This document shows positions 17,701 through 26,045 of a stretch of DNA of 64,000 bases, one piece after another (positions within the stretch are counted from its first letter, which is position 1; the number at the start of each line of letters is the position of its first letter). The stretch is from a filamentous cyanobacterium Phorm 6 (GTDB taxonomy: Bacteria; Cyanobacteriota; Cyanobacteriia; Cyanobacteriales; Microcoleaceae): the NCBI GenBank assembly GCA_003003725.1, contig PVWI01000001.1:1-64000 (forward strand), in the 5' to 3' direction. Below the pieces are notes generated by a model that was given only the letters and a program-made list of their open reading frames with translations, searched no databases and had not been told where the DNA came from. The translations under genes were made by a program, and so were the position numbers.

Positions 17701-18164
17701 CGCCTTTTTCCCCCCGCGCCATTGACCGAGGAATTGCTGCGATTACCGTTGCTTTAGCGCGTCTAGGCAATCCAGAAATGACCGCACCTTTAAATGCAAT
17801 TAAAATTATAGAACAGCGCTCAAATTTAGATTTTGTTGCTGATATCATTGCCCAGCGTTCTGAAATCCACGACCAAGACCGAGACACCGAAGAAACCGAA
17901 GAATTGCGTCTGAAACTAAAAGAGCGAGTCAAAGATTTGCTGGACACTTGGCAATACATAGCTTCGGAAAAAGGCAGTTTGCAATATCAGCAAGAAGTGG
18001 GAGTTGCACCGCCTTTATTATTTGACCCCCTTGACCCAGACTTGCAGAGGCAACCGCAACTCGCTAAAAAGTTTAAAGCACAGCGTAGTTTGAGAGATGT
18101 GGAACCTGTTGTCAATTTGTGGGTGAAAAATCCAGATGGCTTAGAGATTGATGAGGAGGATTAA
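14733..18164 (+). CDS. drmA: DISARM DrmA, superfamily 2 helicase
   Basis: The core DISARM helicase, 1143 residues, which with DrmB forms the complex that loads on phage DNA ends. Walker A FFPTGGGKTEAYLGL is at about residues 441-455, the motif II box DELH at about 690, and the second RecA domain carries TRLGLMVVLGQPKTAAEYIQ and TSRVGRDEQRPGL. A Cys-containing insert (CPWCGEKF about residue 568, with further Cys) could bind zinc. The ATG at 14733 has AAAGGTAAAG upstream. It is GC-richer than the preceding membrane-protein gene. It is followed by two palindromic repeats and drmB. Confidence 0.93.
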   Translation: MNINATPTTPAQVRQHLIDALQLDLIGPIPDDEAHAAEIINQPPSRWYLSGFLVPYGAGLEQRSDDTSNDELDELSRPSPGDDENPPEKSSARRAFFPSSMGLSFLVPKEATHFRAIASWGDYSPIPTEEEKTETKLQSLVSGDWLRKPQQVEVDVPIKSSISPYTLDIPDSGGLKLVISVRPVLSQIKLPPGTRSVSAFLVNYRTPTTDDSLRDTTYIFQATLTIHTPYPLVPRPNLRGQTDDDWDEKVADLQYREDCEFAVGHNISAIALVHSDSICKEIRTAWIPTADVEKVIAAVVPGTELEMEAIAAAPSPAALRSMLEPMVTAYGDWIADQRHKFPLDPNRAQIAQKLLNRAQVARDRIAAGLDAMNDPEVFEAFRIANLAIARSIRQRATHDSEKTPAEIHAPKWRPFQLAFLLMNLAGIADPEMGDREIVDLLFFPTGGGKTEAYLGLAAFTLVLRRLRNPGLSGAGVSVLMRYTLRLLTLDQLSRAATLICALELERQNNVQKLGTWPFEIGLWVGQAATPNRMGRKGDNNPESARTRTIAYQNDDRNKPSPIPLENCPWCGEKFTYESFKLLPNADNPTNLSILCKNRKRLANGQPQCTFKGNNPLPIVAVDDPIYRRVPCFIIATVDKFANLPWVGETGALFGKVDRYDDNGFYGPATIGIGRTLEKPLLPPDLIIQDELHLISGPLGTMVGLYETAIDALSAIDKNGKKIYPKIVASTATVRRATKQIRALFGRTEVDVFPPPGPDRRDSFFAKTVPATEQNPRTYIGIAAQGRSLKVILLRTYLAVLGAAQKHWDANGGARNKNNPADSYMTLLGYFNSLRELGGSRRIVEDEVKSRLLGYSQRKRENEQSGCFANRRINDEPLELTSRVSTSQVSEAKRCLALAFSDAHRVDAALATNMISVGLDITRLGLMVVLGQPKTAAEYIQATSRVGRDEQRPGLVVTLLNVHRPRDRSHYERFGAWHNTFYRAVEATSVTPFSPRAIDRGIAAITVALARLGNPEMTAPLNAIKIIEQRSNLDFVADIIAQRSEIHDQDRDTEETEELRLKLKERVKDLLDTWQYIASEKGSLQYQQEVGVAPPLLFDPLDPDLQRQPQLAKKFKAQRSLRDVEPVVNLWVKNPDGLEIDEED

Positions 18165-18206
18165 TTCGCCCACGTCGCGTCAGATTGAGCATCAAGATTA
18201 ACTCGC

Positions 18207-18343
18207 TTAGGGTGCGTCAGAAAAAAAGATTATTTAATTGCGAGCAAATTTCTCTCTGACGCAGCCTACAAATAAACTCAGTAGGGTGTATCAGAAAAAA
18301 AGATTATTTGCCTAGCGGAAGATTTCTCCCTGACGCACCCTAC
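18207..18343. repeat. Two palindromic repeats between drmA and drmB
   Basis: Units at 18207-18269 and 18281-18343 share TCAGAAAAAAAGATTATTT internally and have TAGGGTGCGTCAG-type left and CTGACGCACCCTAC-type right arms. A third, half unit runs from 18353 to 18387. Same family as the repeats at 7562-7780 and 6323-6385. Confidence 0.88.
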
Positions 18344-18411
18344 TAAGTAACTAATTGCGAACAAATTTCCGGCTGACTTACCCTACCAACTACAAACTAA
18401 CTAAAATCAAT

Positions 18412-20250
18412 ATGAAAATCCCATCAGGACAAATTCGCCAAAGTCAAATTTTAACCACCTTCGGGCCAGGGGCAATGGTCGATTTGCCCAACTATTCGAT
18501 TATTATTGGCGGGTTAAACCACTGGCGGGGCGATAAATCGCGCATCCACGAAGAGCGCCTGGAAGAGCGAGTTGCCGAAATTCTCGGCCTGGCCCGCGTT
18601 GCCCTGTACGCTCCCCCTGTAGATGAACAAGACCCCAGCGCCCCTCGCACAGGCATCACCGCCTTCACATTTCCCACTTGGTTTGTAGCGCAAGAGGATA
18701 GCACTTGGAAAGCTTCCAACGGCAAAGAATACCGCACCAGACCTTTAATTCGTTGGGGGAGTTTAGTTAAGGGAAAATATCTGAATGCTGAGAGGAAGAA
18801 AAAGCCTGTTGTTCCGGTGCGCTTCGTGCAAGCTTGCGCCAACGGACATATCAGCGATATCAATTGGAATGCTTTTGCCCACAACAATTTGGACGCTATA
18901 TGCCGAGGGCAATTGTGGCTCGATGAAAGCGGTTCTGGCAATGATTTCGCTGAAATCTTCGTCCGGTGCGAAGCTTGCAAAGCCCGTCGCCCCCTTTCTG
19001 ATGCCACTGTCCCGTATTCTAAAGTGCTCGGCAGGTGCTTGGGAGAGCGTCCTTGGCTCGGCCCTGTTGCAAAAGAACCCTGCCTTTCTAAAGAGGGCGA
19101 TCGCCCGTTGTATAATCGACTGTTAGTGCGATCGGCGAGTAATGCTTATTTTGCTCAAGTGCTTAGCGTGATTTCTCTGCCGGACACCGACGCCAAACTC
19201 AGGGAAGCTGTCAATCAAGTTTATGAAGATTTCCTGCAATATGCTGAAGACCTAAATGATATCAGAAAAGAGCGAAAAAAACAAAAAGTTCTTAATGCTT
19301 TAGAAGGTTTAAGCAACGAAGCGGTTTGGGCAGAAATACAGCGAAGGAAGGCAGGATTTTCTAATACAAAAAAGAGCATTAAGCAAGTGGAGATTGAAAC
19401 TTTACTTGCTAGTCCTGATGAAGTTGGGGAGGATGTGTCCGAAGGAGATTTTTACGCCCGCGCTCGCAAGTTAGAGGGGCTAAATCCTCTTGCAACAGCT
19501 CGCATTGAACGCATTATTCTAGTGCATCGGCTCCGAGAAGTCGTGGCGCAAGTCGGATTTACTCGTTTTGAAGCAGCTATGCCGGATATTGAGGGTGAAT
19601 TAGATATTAACGTGCGACGGGCAGCTCTTGACATCGATCCGACGTGGGTACCGGCGATTGAAAATAGGGGTGAAGGAGTATTTATAGCCTTTAAAAAAGA
19701 GGCAATTGACCAATGGCTGAAGCAAAAAGCTGTTCGAGAAAGAGGAGAAGAGTTGCATAGGGGTTTCCAGAAATGGTGTAACACTAGAGGGATTCCGCAG
19801 GACAAAGCCAACTTTCCGGGGTTGCCTTACATTATGTTGCACTCCCTGTCTCACTTATTAATTACGGCTGTTTCTCTGGAATGTGGCTACGCGGCTAGTG
19901 CCATCCGCGAACGCATTTATGCTGGGGATTCAGGCTACGGTATTTTGCTCTATACCGGCACCTCTGGTAATGATGGAACTTTGGGGGGATTGGTGCAAAT
20001 TGGCAAACGCATTGAATTACTGTTAATCAGCGCATTGGAGTTAGGAAGGCTTTGCTCTAACGACCCTGTGTGTGCTCAACACGGGCCCGAAAATGATGCC
20101 GAAGACCGTTTCTTACATGGGGCTGCTTGTCATGGGTGTTTGTTGATTGCTGAGACTTCTTGCGAACGGCGCAACGATTTTCTCGATCGGGCTTTGGTGG
20201 TAAACACAGTTAGTGGTAACGGTGCTGCTTTTTTCCCCGATGAATGGTGA
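18412..20250 (+). CDS. drmB: DISARM DrmB, DUF1998 protein
   Basis: DISARM DrmB, 612 residues from ATG 18412. The frame is open to a TTG at 18355, but that start falls in a repeat and the family begins near KIPSGQIRQSQI. The C-terminal DUF1998 part is clear: LHSLSHLLI, YAASAIRERIY, GILLYTGTSGNDGTLGGL and several Cys/His (CSNDPVCAQH, AACHGCLLIAETSC) that probably bind zinc. A second Cys pair (VRCEACKARRP) lies near residue 182. DrmB is the partner of DrmA in DNA binding. No drmC follows; the next gene is on the other strand. Confidence 0.92.
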   Translation: MKIPSGQIRQSQILTTFGPGAMVDLPNYSIIIGGLNHWRGDKSRIHEERLEERVAEILGLARVALYAPPVDEQDPSAPRTGITAFTFPTWFVAQEDSTWKASNGKEYRTRPLIRWGSLVKGKYLNAERKKKPVVPVRFVQACANGHISDINWNAFAHNNLDAICRGQLWLDESGSGNDFAEIFVRCEACKARRPLSDATVPYSKVLGRCLGERPWLGPVAKEPCLSKEGDRPLYNRLLVRSASNAYFAQVLSVISLPDTDAKLREAVNQVYEDFLQYAEDLNDIRKERKKQKVLNALEGLSNEAVWAEIQRRKAGFSNTKKSIKQVEIETLLASPDEVGEDVSEGDFYARARKLEGLNPLATARIERIILVHRLREVVAQVGFTRFEAAMPDIEGELDINVRRAALDIDPTWVPAIENRGEGVFIAFKKEAIDQWLKQKAVRERGEELHRGFQKWCNTRGIPQDKANFPGLPYIMLHSLSHLLITAVSLECGYAASAIRERIYAGDSGYGILLYTGTSGNDGTLGGLVQIGKRIELLLISALELGRLCSNDPVCAQHGPENDAEDRFLHGAACHGCLLIAETSCERRNDFLDRALVVNTVSGNGAAFFPDEW

Positions 20251-20777
20251 TCTCTAAGGAATACAGGCAACGGAAATTTCCCCCGTGGGGAATTCCGTTT
20301 AATATTACCGAAGTTTATAGATATTCCGAAACCGACAGCATTCAGCATCAAACAGCAACTTAACCGTTCCTTGATTAAGTCACTGCCTTCGAGAGTGAAT
20401 AAGCTTTCCCACGGCTCTTCTTGTCTCATAATATGAGCAGCAAAAATCAGGTGCAACTTGGCAGCGGTCAGCCCAAACTTTTCAATAATTTGCATGGCCT
20501 CGTCTAAGGGCAGCAGCGTGATGTCACCGGGGTTGGCGATGTAATGCTCGATAATGTTGTTGGGGTTGCCCTTGGCTCGGTGTTGGAAGTAGCCGACACC
20601 TGAAGGGTATTGCTGCCACAAGTCTGTTCTCAGTTGTGCGTGGAGGCCCGATACCATAGGAGGGGGTGTCGCAACAGGGGCGATCGGTCTATTATGGTAA
20701 AGACGAGGTTCTGTAATGGGTTTGTCTGGGGTATCTCTAACTTCAGCCAGATTTTCTGAGCTGGTGCTGTCAGTCAT
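20130..20777 (-). pseudogene. Truncated gene abutting the DISARM locus
   Basis: From 20777 the first about 135 residues look genuine (LPLDEAMQIIEKFGLTAAKL, LHLIFAAHIMRQEEPWESLF, TLEGSDLIKE). This resembles a cyanobacterial family common on plasmids and mobile elements that normally continues with a longer C-terminal domain; that comparison is from memory. After about position 20370 the frame loses this character and then runs antisense through the drmB end, so the true 3' part is missing. It appears to be a gene cut by insertion of, or deletion next to, the DISARM island. Confidence 0.6.
20271..20297 (+). terminator. Hairpin after drmB
   Basis: CGGAAATTTCCCC and GGGGAATTCCG form a GC-rich stem with a small bulge, 20 bases after the drmB stop and followed by TTTAATATT. 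It is a probable terminator of the DISARM transcript. Confidence 0.45.
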
Positions 20778-20867
20778 AGTTTAGTCAATGGAAGAGAGGG
20801 CATAGCTATTTCGATCTCACGATTAGTCCTGAAGGGAAACATGAAGAATCGCAACATTAACTTCAAG

Positions 20868-20881
20868 GGCTCGCGCGAGCC
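20868..20881. promoter_or_regulatory. 14-bp perfect palindrome upstream of the truncated gene
   Basis: GGCTCGCGCGAGCC is exactly self-complementary and lies about 90 bases upstream of the 20777 start, in an otherwise featureless gap (20778-21073). It could be an operator; no independent support. Confidence 0.2.
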
Positions 20882-21073
20882 GCACGATAACGGCTTGTTG
20901 GTGCATTTAAATCTGCTATGCTACAGCATTCTGGATTCACAATGGCGATCAGGCGCTCTAAAGCAATATAGAAAATAGGCGACTATAGGCGTTCAGTTTG
21001 GGTAGCCAAGGAGCGATATTTATTGAAATTAAGTGAGTAGCTTGCTCGGTCAAATGAAAAATCAACTAGAAAA

Positions 21074-23650
21074 CTAATCTAACTTCTTCACTTTTTTAAG
21101 TGTACCATCTTCCTTAAGTTGGATAACTTTAACTTGAACAATTTGATTCTCTAATAAGTATTTTGAATTCTTTGGTTCTTTCTCTGTTAGCTTAATTGTT
21201 CCGACAATCTCATAAGTAACTTTGTTTCCTTTAATGCTAGTAACCTTCGCTTCTAAAACTTGTCCGACCCGAAAAGAATGGGTAGGAGAACTTACAGAAA
21301 GTTCTTTTTGTTCCTGTTCTGGTATTCCTAATTTTTTAACGATAGCGAGATATTGTTCGCGAATTTCTAAATTATTGGGATGTTCTTGTAGCCAAGCAGC
21401 CGTTTGGGAAAGTGCGTCATTCTGCTGTTCTACAGTTCCACATTTTTCTACTAATTTAAGGTACTGCTGACGCACATCAAAATCCTCAGTATGTGCTTGC
21501 AACCAAGCAGCCGTATAAATTATAACCTCTTGCTCTTCTTGTAGAATTCCTCTTTGTAAAACACTTTTTAAGTAGTCTTTTAATCTATCATAATTATTTG
21601 GTTCTTTTTGCTTAAAAATATAAAAACCATATCTCCAATTTATAGCGTTAATTAGTAGAGTTTGATCGTAGTTTTTTGAAACTCCCCACAAGTCAGCGAC
21701 GAGATCGAAACTCCCATCCGAGTTCTGACACCAGCCTAGATCGCAATCCCCTTCCAGAACAGCCACAATATCAGCCTGAGTTCTTATGTTTTTACTACCC
21801 CGCACATAATCATTAATTTTAACCTTAATACCTAGAGCGCTGATGGCAGCTTTCAAAATTTCCTTATCTTTGATTTTTGTACGGAGAGTAGAGAAATGAG
21901 CTGATAAATCGCTCCAAGTCGGAGGTGTGGCTGCTGGATGTTGAACAATTACTGGCAGCCAACTCGCACAGGGATTTACACCTTCTAATTTTTGCAACAT
22001 TTCCCTTGCCTGTTTTACTGAAAGGTACAAAGACATACCTTTTGAAAAAGCACCAATAAAATACTCTAAAAAGTGTTGGGCTAATACATCACTCACCAGA
22101 TCTCGCATGGTAATAATATGTGGAATCCCTAAGTCACCAAACTCTGCTTTACCTAAGCCTACTCCTTCGCAAGTATTGAATATACCTAGTTGTAATCCAC
22201 GTTCAATAGATGGCTTAAAACCATCTTTTAGTTCGCTGATGGTTAAGCTTTCCTGTGGATTTATACGCAGGATTCCAGTTTCAACATCTACTGTTCTCAA
22301 ACCATGTCCGGCGAATAAAAAAATATCCCAACCCTTTTCATCCCAAAGCTTTTTATATAGATTTTCTTTGCTTGGTTCTACCATAAACTCTATTTCTGCG
22401 TCTAATTTTTCAATCGTTTTTCTCTCAAGTTCAACATCTATTGATTTAGTGTCAACCAAAAGAGCTAAGATGCGGGCTTTTAAACGAGAAGAGTATAGTT
22501 TTTTCGCTGGTTCAGTTACTCTAGCACTGAGAGCCACTTCGCTTTGAGGAAAATGGTCTAAAATATCCCAGAGATGCCAAGGCAATCGGCGCAATAAGTT
22601 ATCTTCAGCTTTAATTATTACTCGCACTCGATTGGAACCTGACAAATTCTTAATTAGTGCATCTTGAATAGGGTGAAATAATTTTGATTTAAGCCAATTA
22701 TTTAGAGCTTCTTGTAACAATTGGGCTGCAATCTGAAGATCGTCACGCGAAAAGTTAGTTTGTACTGCTGCATTTGGTTCAAGCCTTACTAAATTTTGAT
22801 TCATCCGATAAAGGAATTGCCACTTTTGATAGCGATCGATAATTTCTGAGGCTAAGGGAAGCCTACCTCTCTGCTTAATGAAGGGGATATCACCTTCTAA
22901 GCTAATTTCAAGCAACACATTAAATCCGTTATCAACATCACCAACGAATGTGAGAAGAGCTAACTTTTCAACTATTGGCTTTGGTTTAAAAGCATAGTAA
23001 CCTGAAGGAACATTAGTAATTTTTTTGCTATCTTGTTTGTTAGGTTTATTATCATCTTCACTCTTTCCTTTCCTAATCTCATTAACCAAAACCAACAGCG
23101 GCTCAAATTCTACTAAAGGTTCTGCAAAAGCTTCTACCAATGACACCAACCGGAGTTGTTCCGACTTATCTTGTTTATAAGCTTGTTCGAGCATCGCTCT
23201 TAACTCTTGTGCAGCCTCAGTGGGGCGCACATACGCCAAAGCTGTCCACCGCTGCGCCTGAGCAAAATCCCGCACCTCTTGGTCATTACTCTGAAGTTGC
23301 TGTCGCACATAAACTAATAGAAAATCAGACAACTCATTAATCCGCTGCTGCCCAAAATTCTCATTCTCTTTCAACCGATTCAACAGCGAATTTCGTACCG
23401 CTGTATCCATTTCATAGAGTTCTCGCCCTACCTCATCGCACAAACTCGAAAGTAGCAAATCCGCCACAGCTACCCAAGGAATTCCTAACACAAATCCGTG
23501 AATATCTCGCTGAAAATTAGCCCACAACTTGTATAACAAATCCGGTGTTAAAGCCAAGGGAAATGCCGCATGACACGCAAAAATTAAGTGCGTTCTTCCA
23601 AAACGCTTCTCGAAAGCTTCAATTCGTCTGCGGGCTACTTCAGGTTTCAT
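21074..23650 (-). CDS. CHAT protease with Ycf35-like, TPR-like and S1-like domains
   Basis: An 858-residue multidomain protein, last gene of the CHAT-iSTAND/MoxR/vWA operon. Residues 1-220 form a helical domain (FGRTHLIFACHAAFP). The array-typical CHAT module follows, with LRRLPWHLWDI; the catalytic pair is His in FAGHG (about 450) and Cys in NTCEG (about 494). Residues about 580-690 closely resemble Ycf35/DUF1257 (AHFSTLRTKI, CDLGWCQNSDGSFDLVADLW), followed by two TPR-like repeats and a C-terminal S1/OB-like domain (FRVGQVLEAKVTSIKGNKV). In vWA-MoxR ternary systems a third protein carries the effector; this one would be a protease effector possibly directed to RNA or ribosomes (inference). 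Confidence 0.8.
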   Translation of the reverse strand: MKPEVARRRIEAFEKRFGRTHLIFACHAAFPLALTPDLLYKLWANFQRDIHGFVLGIPWVAVADLLLSSLCDEVGRELYEMDTAVRNSLLNRLKENENFGQQRINELSDFLLVYVRQQLQSNDQEVRDFAQAQRWTALAYVRPTEAAQELRAMLEQAYKQDKSEQLRLVSLVEAFAEPLVEFEPLLVLVNEIRKGKSEDDNKPNKQDSKKITNVPSGYYAFKPKPIVEKLALLTFVGDVDNGFNVLLEISLEGDIPFIKQRGRLPLASEIIDRYQKWQFLYRMNQNLVRLEPNAAVQTNFSRDDLQIAAQLLQEALNNWLKSKLFHPIQDALIKNLSGSNRVRVIIKAEDNLLRRLPWHLWDILDHFPQSEVALSARVTEPAKKLYSSRLKARILALLVDTKSIDVELERKTIEKLDAEIEFMVEPSKENLYKKLWDEKGWDIFLFAGHGLRTVDVETGILRINPQESLTISELKDGFKPSIERGLQLGIFNTCEGVGLGKAEFGDLGIPHIITMRDLVSDVLAQHFLEYFIGAFSKGMSLYLSVKQAREMLQKLEGVNPCASWLPVIVQHPAATPPTWSDLSAHFSTLRTKIKDKEILKAAISALGIKVKINDYVRGSKNIRTQADIVAVLEGDCDLGWCQNSDGSFDLVADLWGVSKNYDQTLLINAINWRYGFYIFKQKEPNNYDRLKDYLKSVLQRGILQEEQEVIIYTAAWLQAHTEDFDVRQQYLKLVEKCGTVEQQNDALSQTAAWLQEHPNNLEIREQYLAIVKKLGIPEQEQKELSVSSPTHSFRVGQVLEAKVTSIKGNKVTYEIVGTIKLTEKEPKNSKYLLENQIVQVKVIQLKEDGTLKKVKKLD

Positions 23651-23661
23651 CTCATCCCCCT

Positions 23662-25107
23662 TTATTCATTCCCAACAAAAACCGAATTCTGACTTTTTCC
23701 CCGCAACAAGCCGATCGCCTCCTGCAATCCTCGCCGCGCCATCTCAAACATCGGCACTAAACGCGCCACCTTACCCGCAGTCGTCCCCTCCCAGCGCGAT
23801 TCCGGCATCGGATTTAGCCAAGCTACATACCGCACCTTTGTCTTAATTTGCTGGAGAAACGCCGCCGTCAACTCCACCCTTTCCTCACTGTAACCCCCGC
23901 GAGCCGCCCCAGCATCGCTAAAAATTAACATAGCAGACCTCTCAGGCCGCAGGTTAGCCAGCAAGCGATCGATTTTCTCGGCTTCCAACTGATAGGGGTC
24001 ATGGTAGAGATACTCCACCGGACAATTTTGAAAATAATAAATGCCAGCAGTCCCCAAACGCCCGCCTCGCACCGCCGTTTCTGCCAATCGCTGGGACAAG
24101 TCGTGGAAGGGAACCATCGAACCGTCGCGATCGATTAATAACAGCAATTGCGATCGATTTACCCGACGCGGCACCAACACCGGACTTAACAAAATGCCCT
24201 GTCGCCCAATCTGGTTAACTGTGGCTTCCACATCCAATTCTACAGGTGGCCCTTCCCGCACGGGACGGCGCAAGTAACGCCAACTTTGCTTCATCTGTCG
24301 GCGCGTCACTGGAAAATATTCGGATGTCAGGATGAATTGGCGATCGGAAATTGCCTCATATTTATTAGTAGCTTGCATCACTGCTTTTGCAGCTTGCACC
24401 TCATCTTCTATTGCCTCTATTAATTCAGGATGCGGGGCAGAGATAATTCGTTCGCTTGTTTGCTCAGTTAGTTTTGGTGCTGTTTCAATTATACCAGAAT
24501 CCTCTGTTTCCGGTGCAGAAATCTCTGGTTTTTCTGGGATTGCTGGTATAGCCTCCTGACTCTCTTTGACAATCAGGTCAAAGTGGTAGTCAAATAGGCG
24601 CTTATCCTCAGTAGATTTTACCCATAAAGTTTTGCACAGGCGGTATAAAGAAGTGCGATCGCTCGTTCCAAAACCCTTTTGTAAAGCTTCCAGTAACAGC
24701 TTATATTCACCGATGCCAAGGGGAAATCCAGCTTCTCGCAGTTGACTAAAAAGCTCAATCAGGGGTAGTTCCTCCACAATAGGCTTCACTAGAAAACCAA
24801 CGGGAACGGGCGGGTCATCCTGCTTCCTTCTTAAGTATCGCTTGATGACTGACTGAAGATTATTTTTTCCAACCTCTTCGCCAAATAATATTGAAAGTTG
24901 CCTCCAGAGTTTAGATCCAATGTGCATGATATGACCCGGTGCACGATGGCTGATTTGGGCTATTTCCTGATAGGATTTTCTTTCCCAAGACAGGCGAAAG
25001 ACAATTTCTTGAACTTCGTTAAAACGCTCGCCATCCATTACAGACTTTACAATTGCCAGTGCTTCATCAACGGTAATTGCTAAATCAAAATTCAGATGTT
25101 TAATCAC
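23662..25107 (-). CDS. vWA domain protein with N-terminal VMAP-type HTH
   Basis: A 481-residue protein of the vWA-MoxR type. Residues 1-95 form a helical HTH-like domain (YQEIAQISHRAPGHIMHIGS) that matches the N-terminus of the 62195 NB-ARC protein and is known from vWA-MoxR-associated proteins. Residues about 310-440 form a vWA domain with a variant metal site D-R-D-G-S instead of D-x-S-x-S, plus LRPERSAMLIFSDAGAARGG. The start is GTG at 25107, overlapping the MoxR stop (GTGA), so translation is coupled. The role is likely substrate recognition for the MoxR ATPase. Confidence 0.85.
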   Translation of the reverse strand: MIKHLNFDLAITVDEALAIVKSVMDGERFNEVQEIVFRLSWERKSYQEIAQISHRAPGHIMHIGSKLWRQLSILFGEEVGKNNLQSVIKRYLRRKQDDPPVPVGFLVKPIVEELPLIELFSQLREAGFPLGIGEYKLLLEALQKGFGTSDRTSLYRLCKTLWVKSTEDKRLFDYHFDLIVKESQEAIPAIPEKPEISAPETEDSGIIETAPKLTEQTSERIISAPHPELIEAIEDEVQAAKAVMQATNKYEAISDRQFILTSEYFPVTRRQMKQSWRYLRRPVREGPPVELDVEATVNQIGRQGILLSPVLVPRRVNRSQLLLLIDRDGSMVPFHDLSQRLAETAVRGGRLGTAGIYYFQNCPVEYLYHDPYQLEAEKIDRLLANLRPERSAMLIFSDAGAARGGYSEERVELTAAFLQQIKTKVRYVAWLNPMPESRWEGTTAGKVARLVPMFEMARRGLQEAIGLLRGKSQNSVFVGNE

Positions 25108-26045
25108 AATTCACCCCCAGCCCGCCTTTGCTTAGCATAGCGATTGTAATCATCCCAGCTTTTCAACAGCACGCCCGGATACAAAAGTTTTTTACCCAAT
25201 TCATCCAGAACCTTATCTTCTGGATAATGGCGCAGTATCCGAAACCAATCCATTAATTCACTGGTACTCACTTTTTTTCCAGCTTCTCCCTTATCTTTCC
25301 GCATCTCCTCACGCAACTGCAAAAACCTGTCAATAATTGCATTTACTAGCGCTTCAGGAGATGCCACAAAGTGAGCATTGATAATTTCAATTAACTGCTG
25401 GCGCTTGGGAAATTCAAGATAATGAAACAAGCACCGCCGCAAAAAAGCATCGGGCAAATCTTTCTCATCATTGCTAGTAATAAACACAATCGGTGTTGCC
25501 TTAGCTTGAATTTTATCTCCCGTTTCTTCGATGGCAAACCGCTGTTCGTCAAGTTCCAAGAGCAAATCATTAGGAAAATCAATATCAGCCTTATCTATTT
25601 CATCAATCAGCACCACCGTCGTTTGTTCCTTCAGAAAAGCTCGCCCTAACGGCCCCCATTTAATGTAAGTCTCAGATTTATCAATTTCTTGAATTTTATC
25701 TTCGCTGAGACGGCCGGCAGCCGCTAATTGAGCATCTCGCAAACGGCCCACAGCATCGTAGGTGTAAAGTCCATCTTTTGCCCTGCTTGTAGACTTAATA
25801 TTCCAAGTTTCATAAGGCAGTCCTAACTCATAGGCAACAGCACGGGCTAACTTAGTTTTGCCACACCCCGGTTCGCCTTTAATCAGCAGGGGACGTTCTA
25901 ATTGAATGGCTAAGTTAACAGCTTCAATTAAATCGTCGTCAGGAAGATAAGGATAAAATATTTGACCGTTTTCATCGACTTCTCCTAGTTGAGGCTGTAC
26001 TTTACCTGTGTATTTCAAGCCTTCTCTGTTCAGTATTTCAGCCAT
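25104..26045 (-). CDS. MoxR-family AAA+ ATPase
   Basis: A 313-residue AAA+ ATPase. Walker A GEPGCGKTKLARA is at about residues 56-68. Walker B VVLIDEIDKADIDFPNDLLL, the E-L-D-E-Q-R-F hairpin, and sensor PIVFITSNDEKDLPDAFLRR are all canonical for MoxR proteins, as is the C-terminal helical lid. MoxR ATPases act as remodelling motors with vWA partners; here the partner is the next gene. It starts inside the end of the CHAT-iSTAND gene (16-base overlap) and overlaps the vWA gene by four bases. Confidence 0.93.
   Translation of the reverse strand: MAEILNREGLKYTGKVQPQLGEVDENGQIFYPYLPDDDLIEAVNLAIQLERPLLIKGEPGCGKTKLARAVAYELGLPYETWNIKSTSRAKDGLYTYDAVGRLRDAQLAAAGRLSEDKIQEIDKSETYIKWGPLGRAFLKEQTTVVLIDEIDKADIDFPNDLLLELDEQRFAIEETGDKIQAKATPIVFITSNDEKDLPDAFLRRCLFHYLEFPKRQQLIEIINAHFVASPEALVNAIIDRFLQLREEMRKDKGEAGKKVSTSELMDWFRILRHYPEDKVLDELGKKLLYPGVLLKSWDDYNRYAKQRRAGGEL

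Noticed and set aside
18355-18411. TTG start for drmB
   Set aside because: The extra 19 codons lie in a degenerate repeat copy; the family start is near the ATG at 18412.
20251-21073. A drmC gene after drmB
   Set aside because: No phospholipase-D H-x-K motif or suitable frame is present; the next gene is a truncated minus-strand gene of another family.
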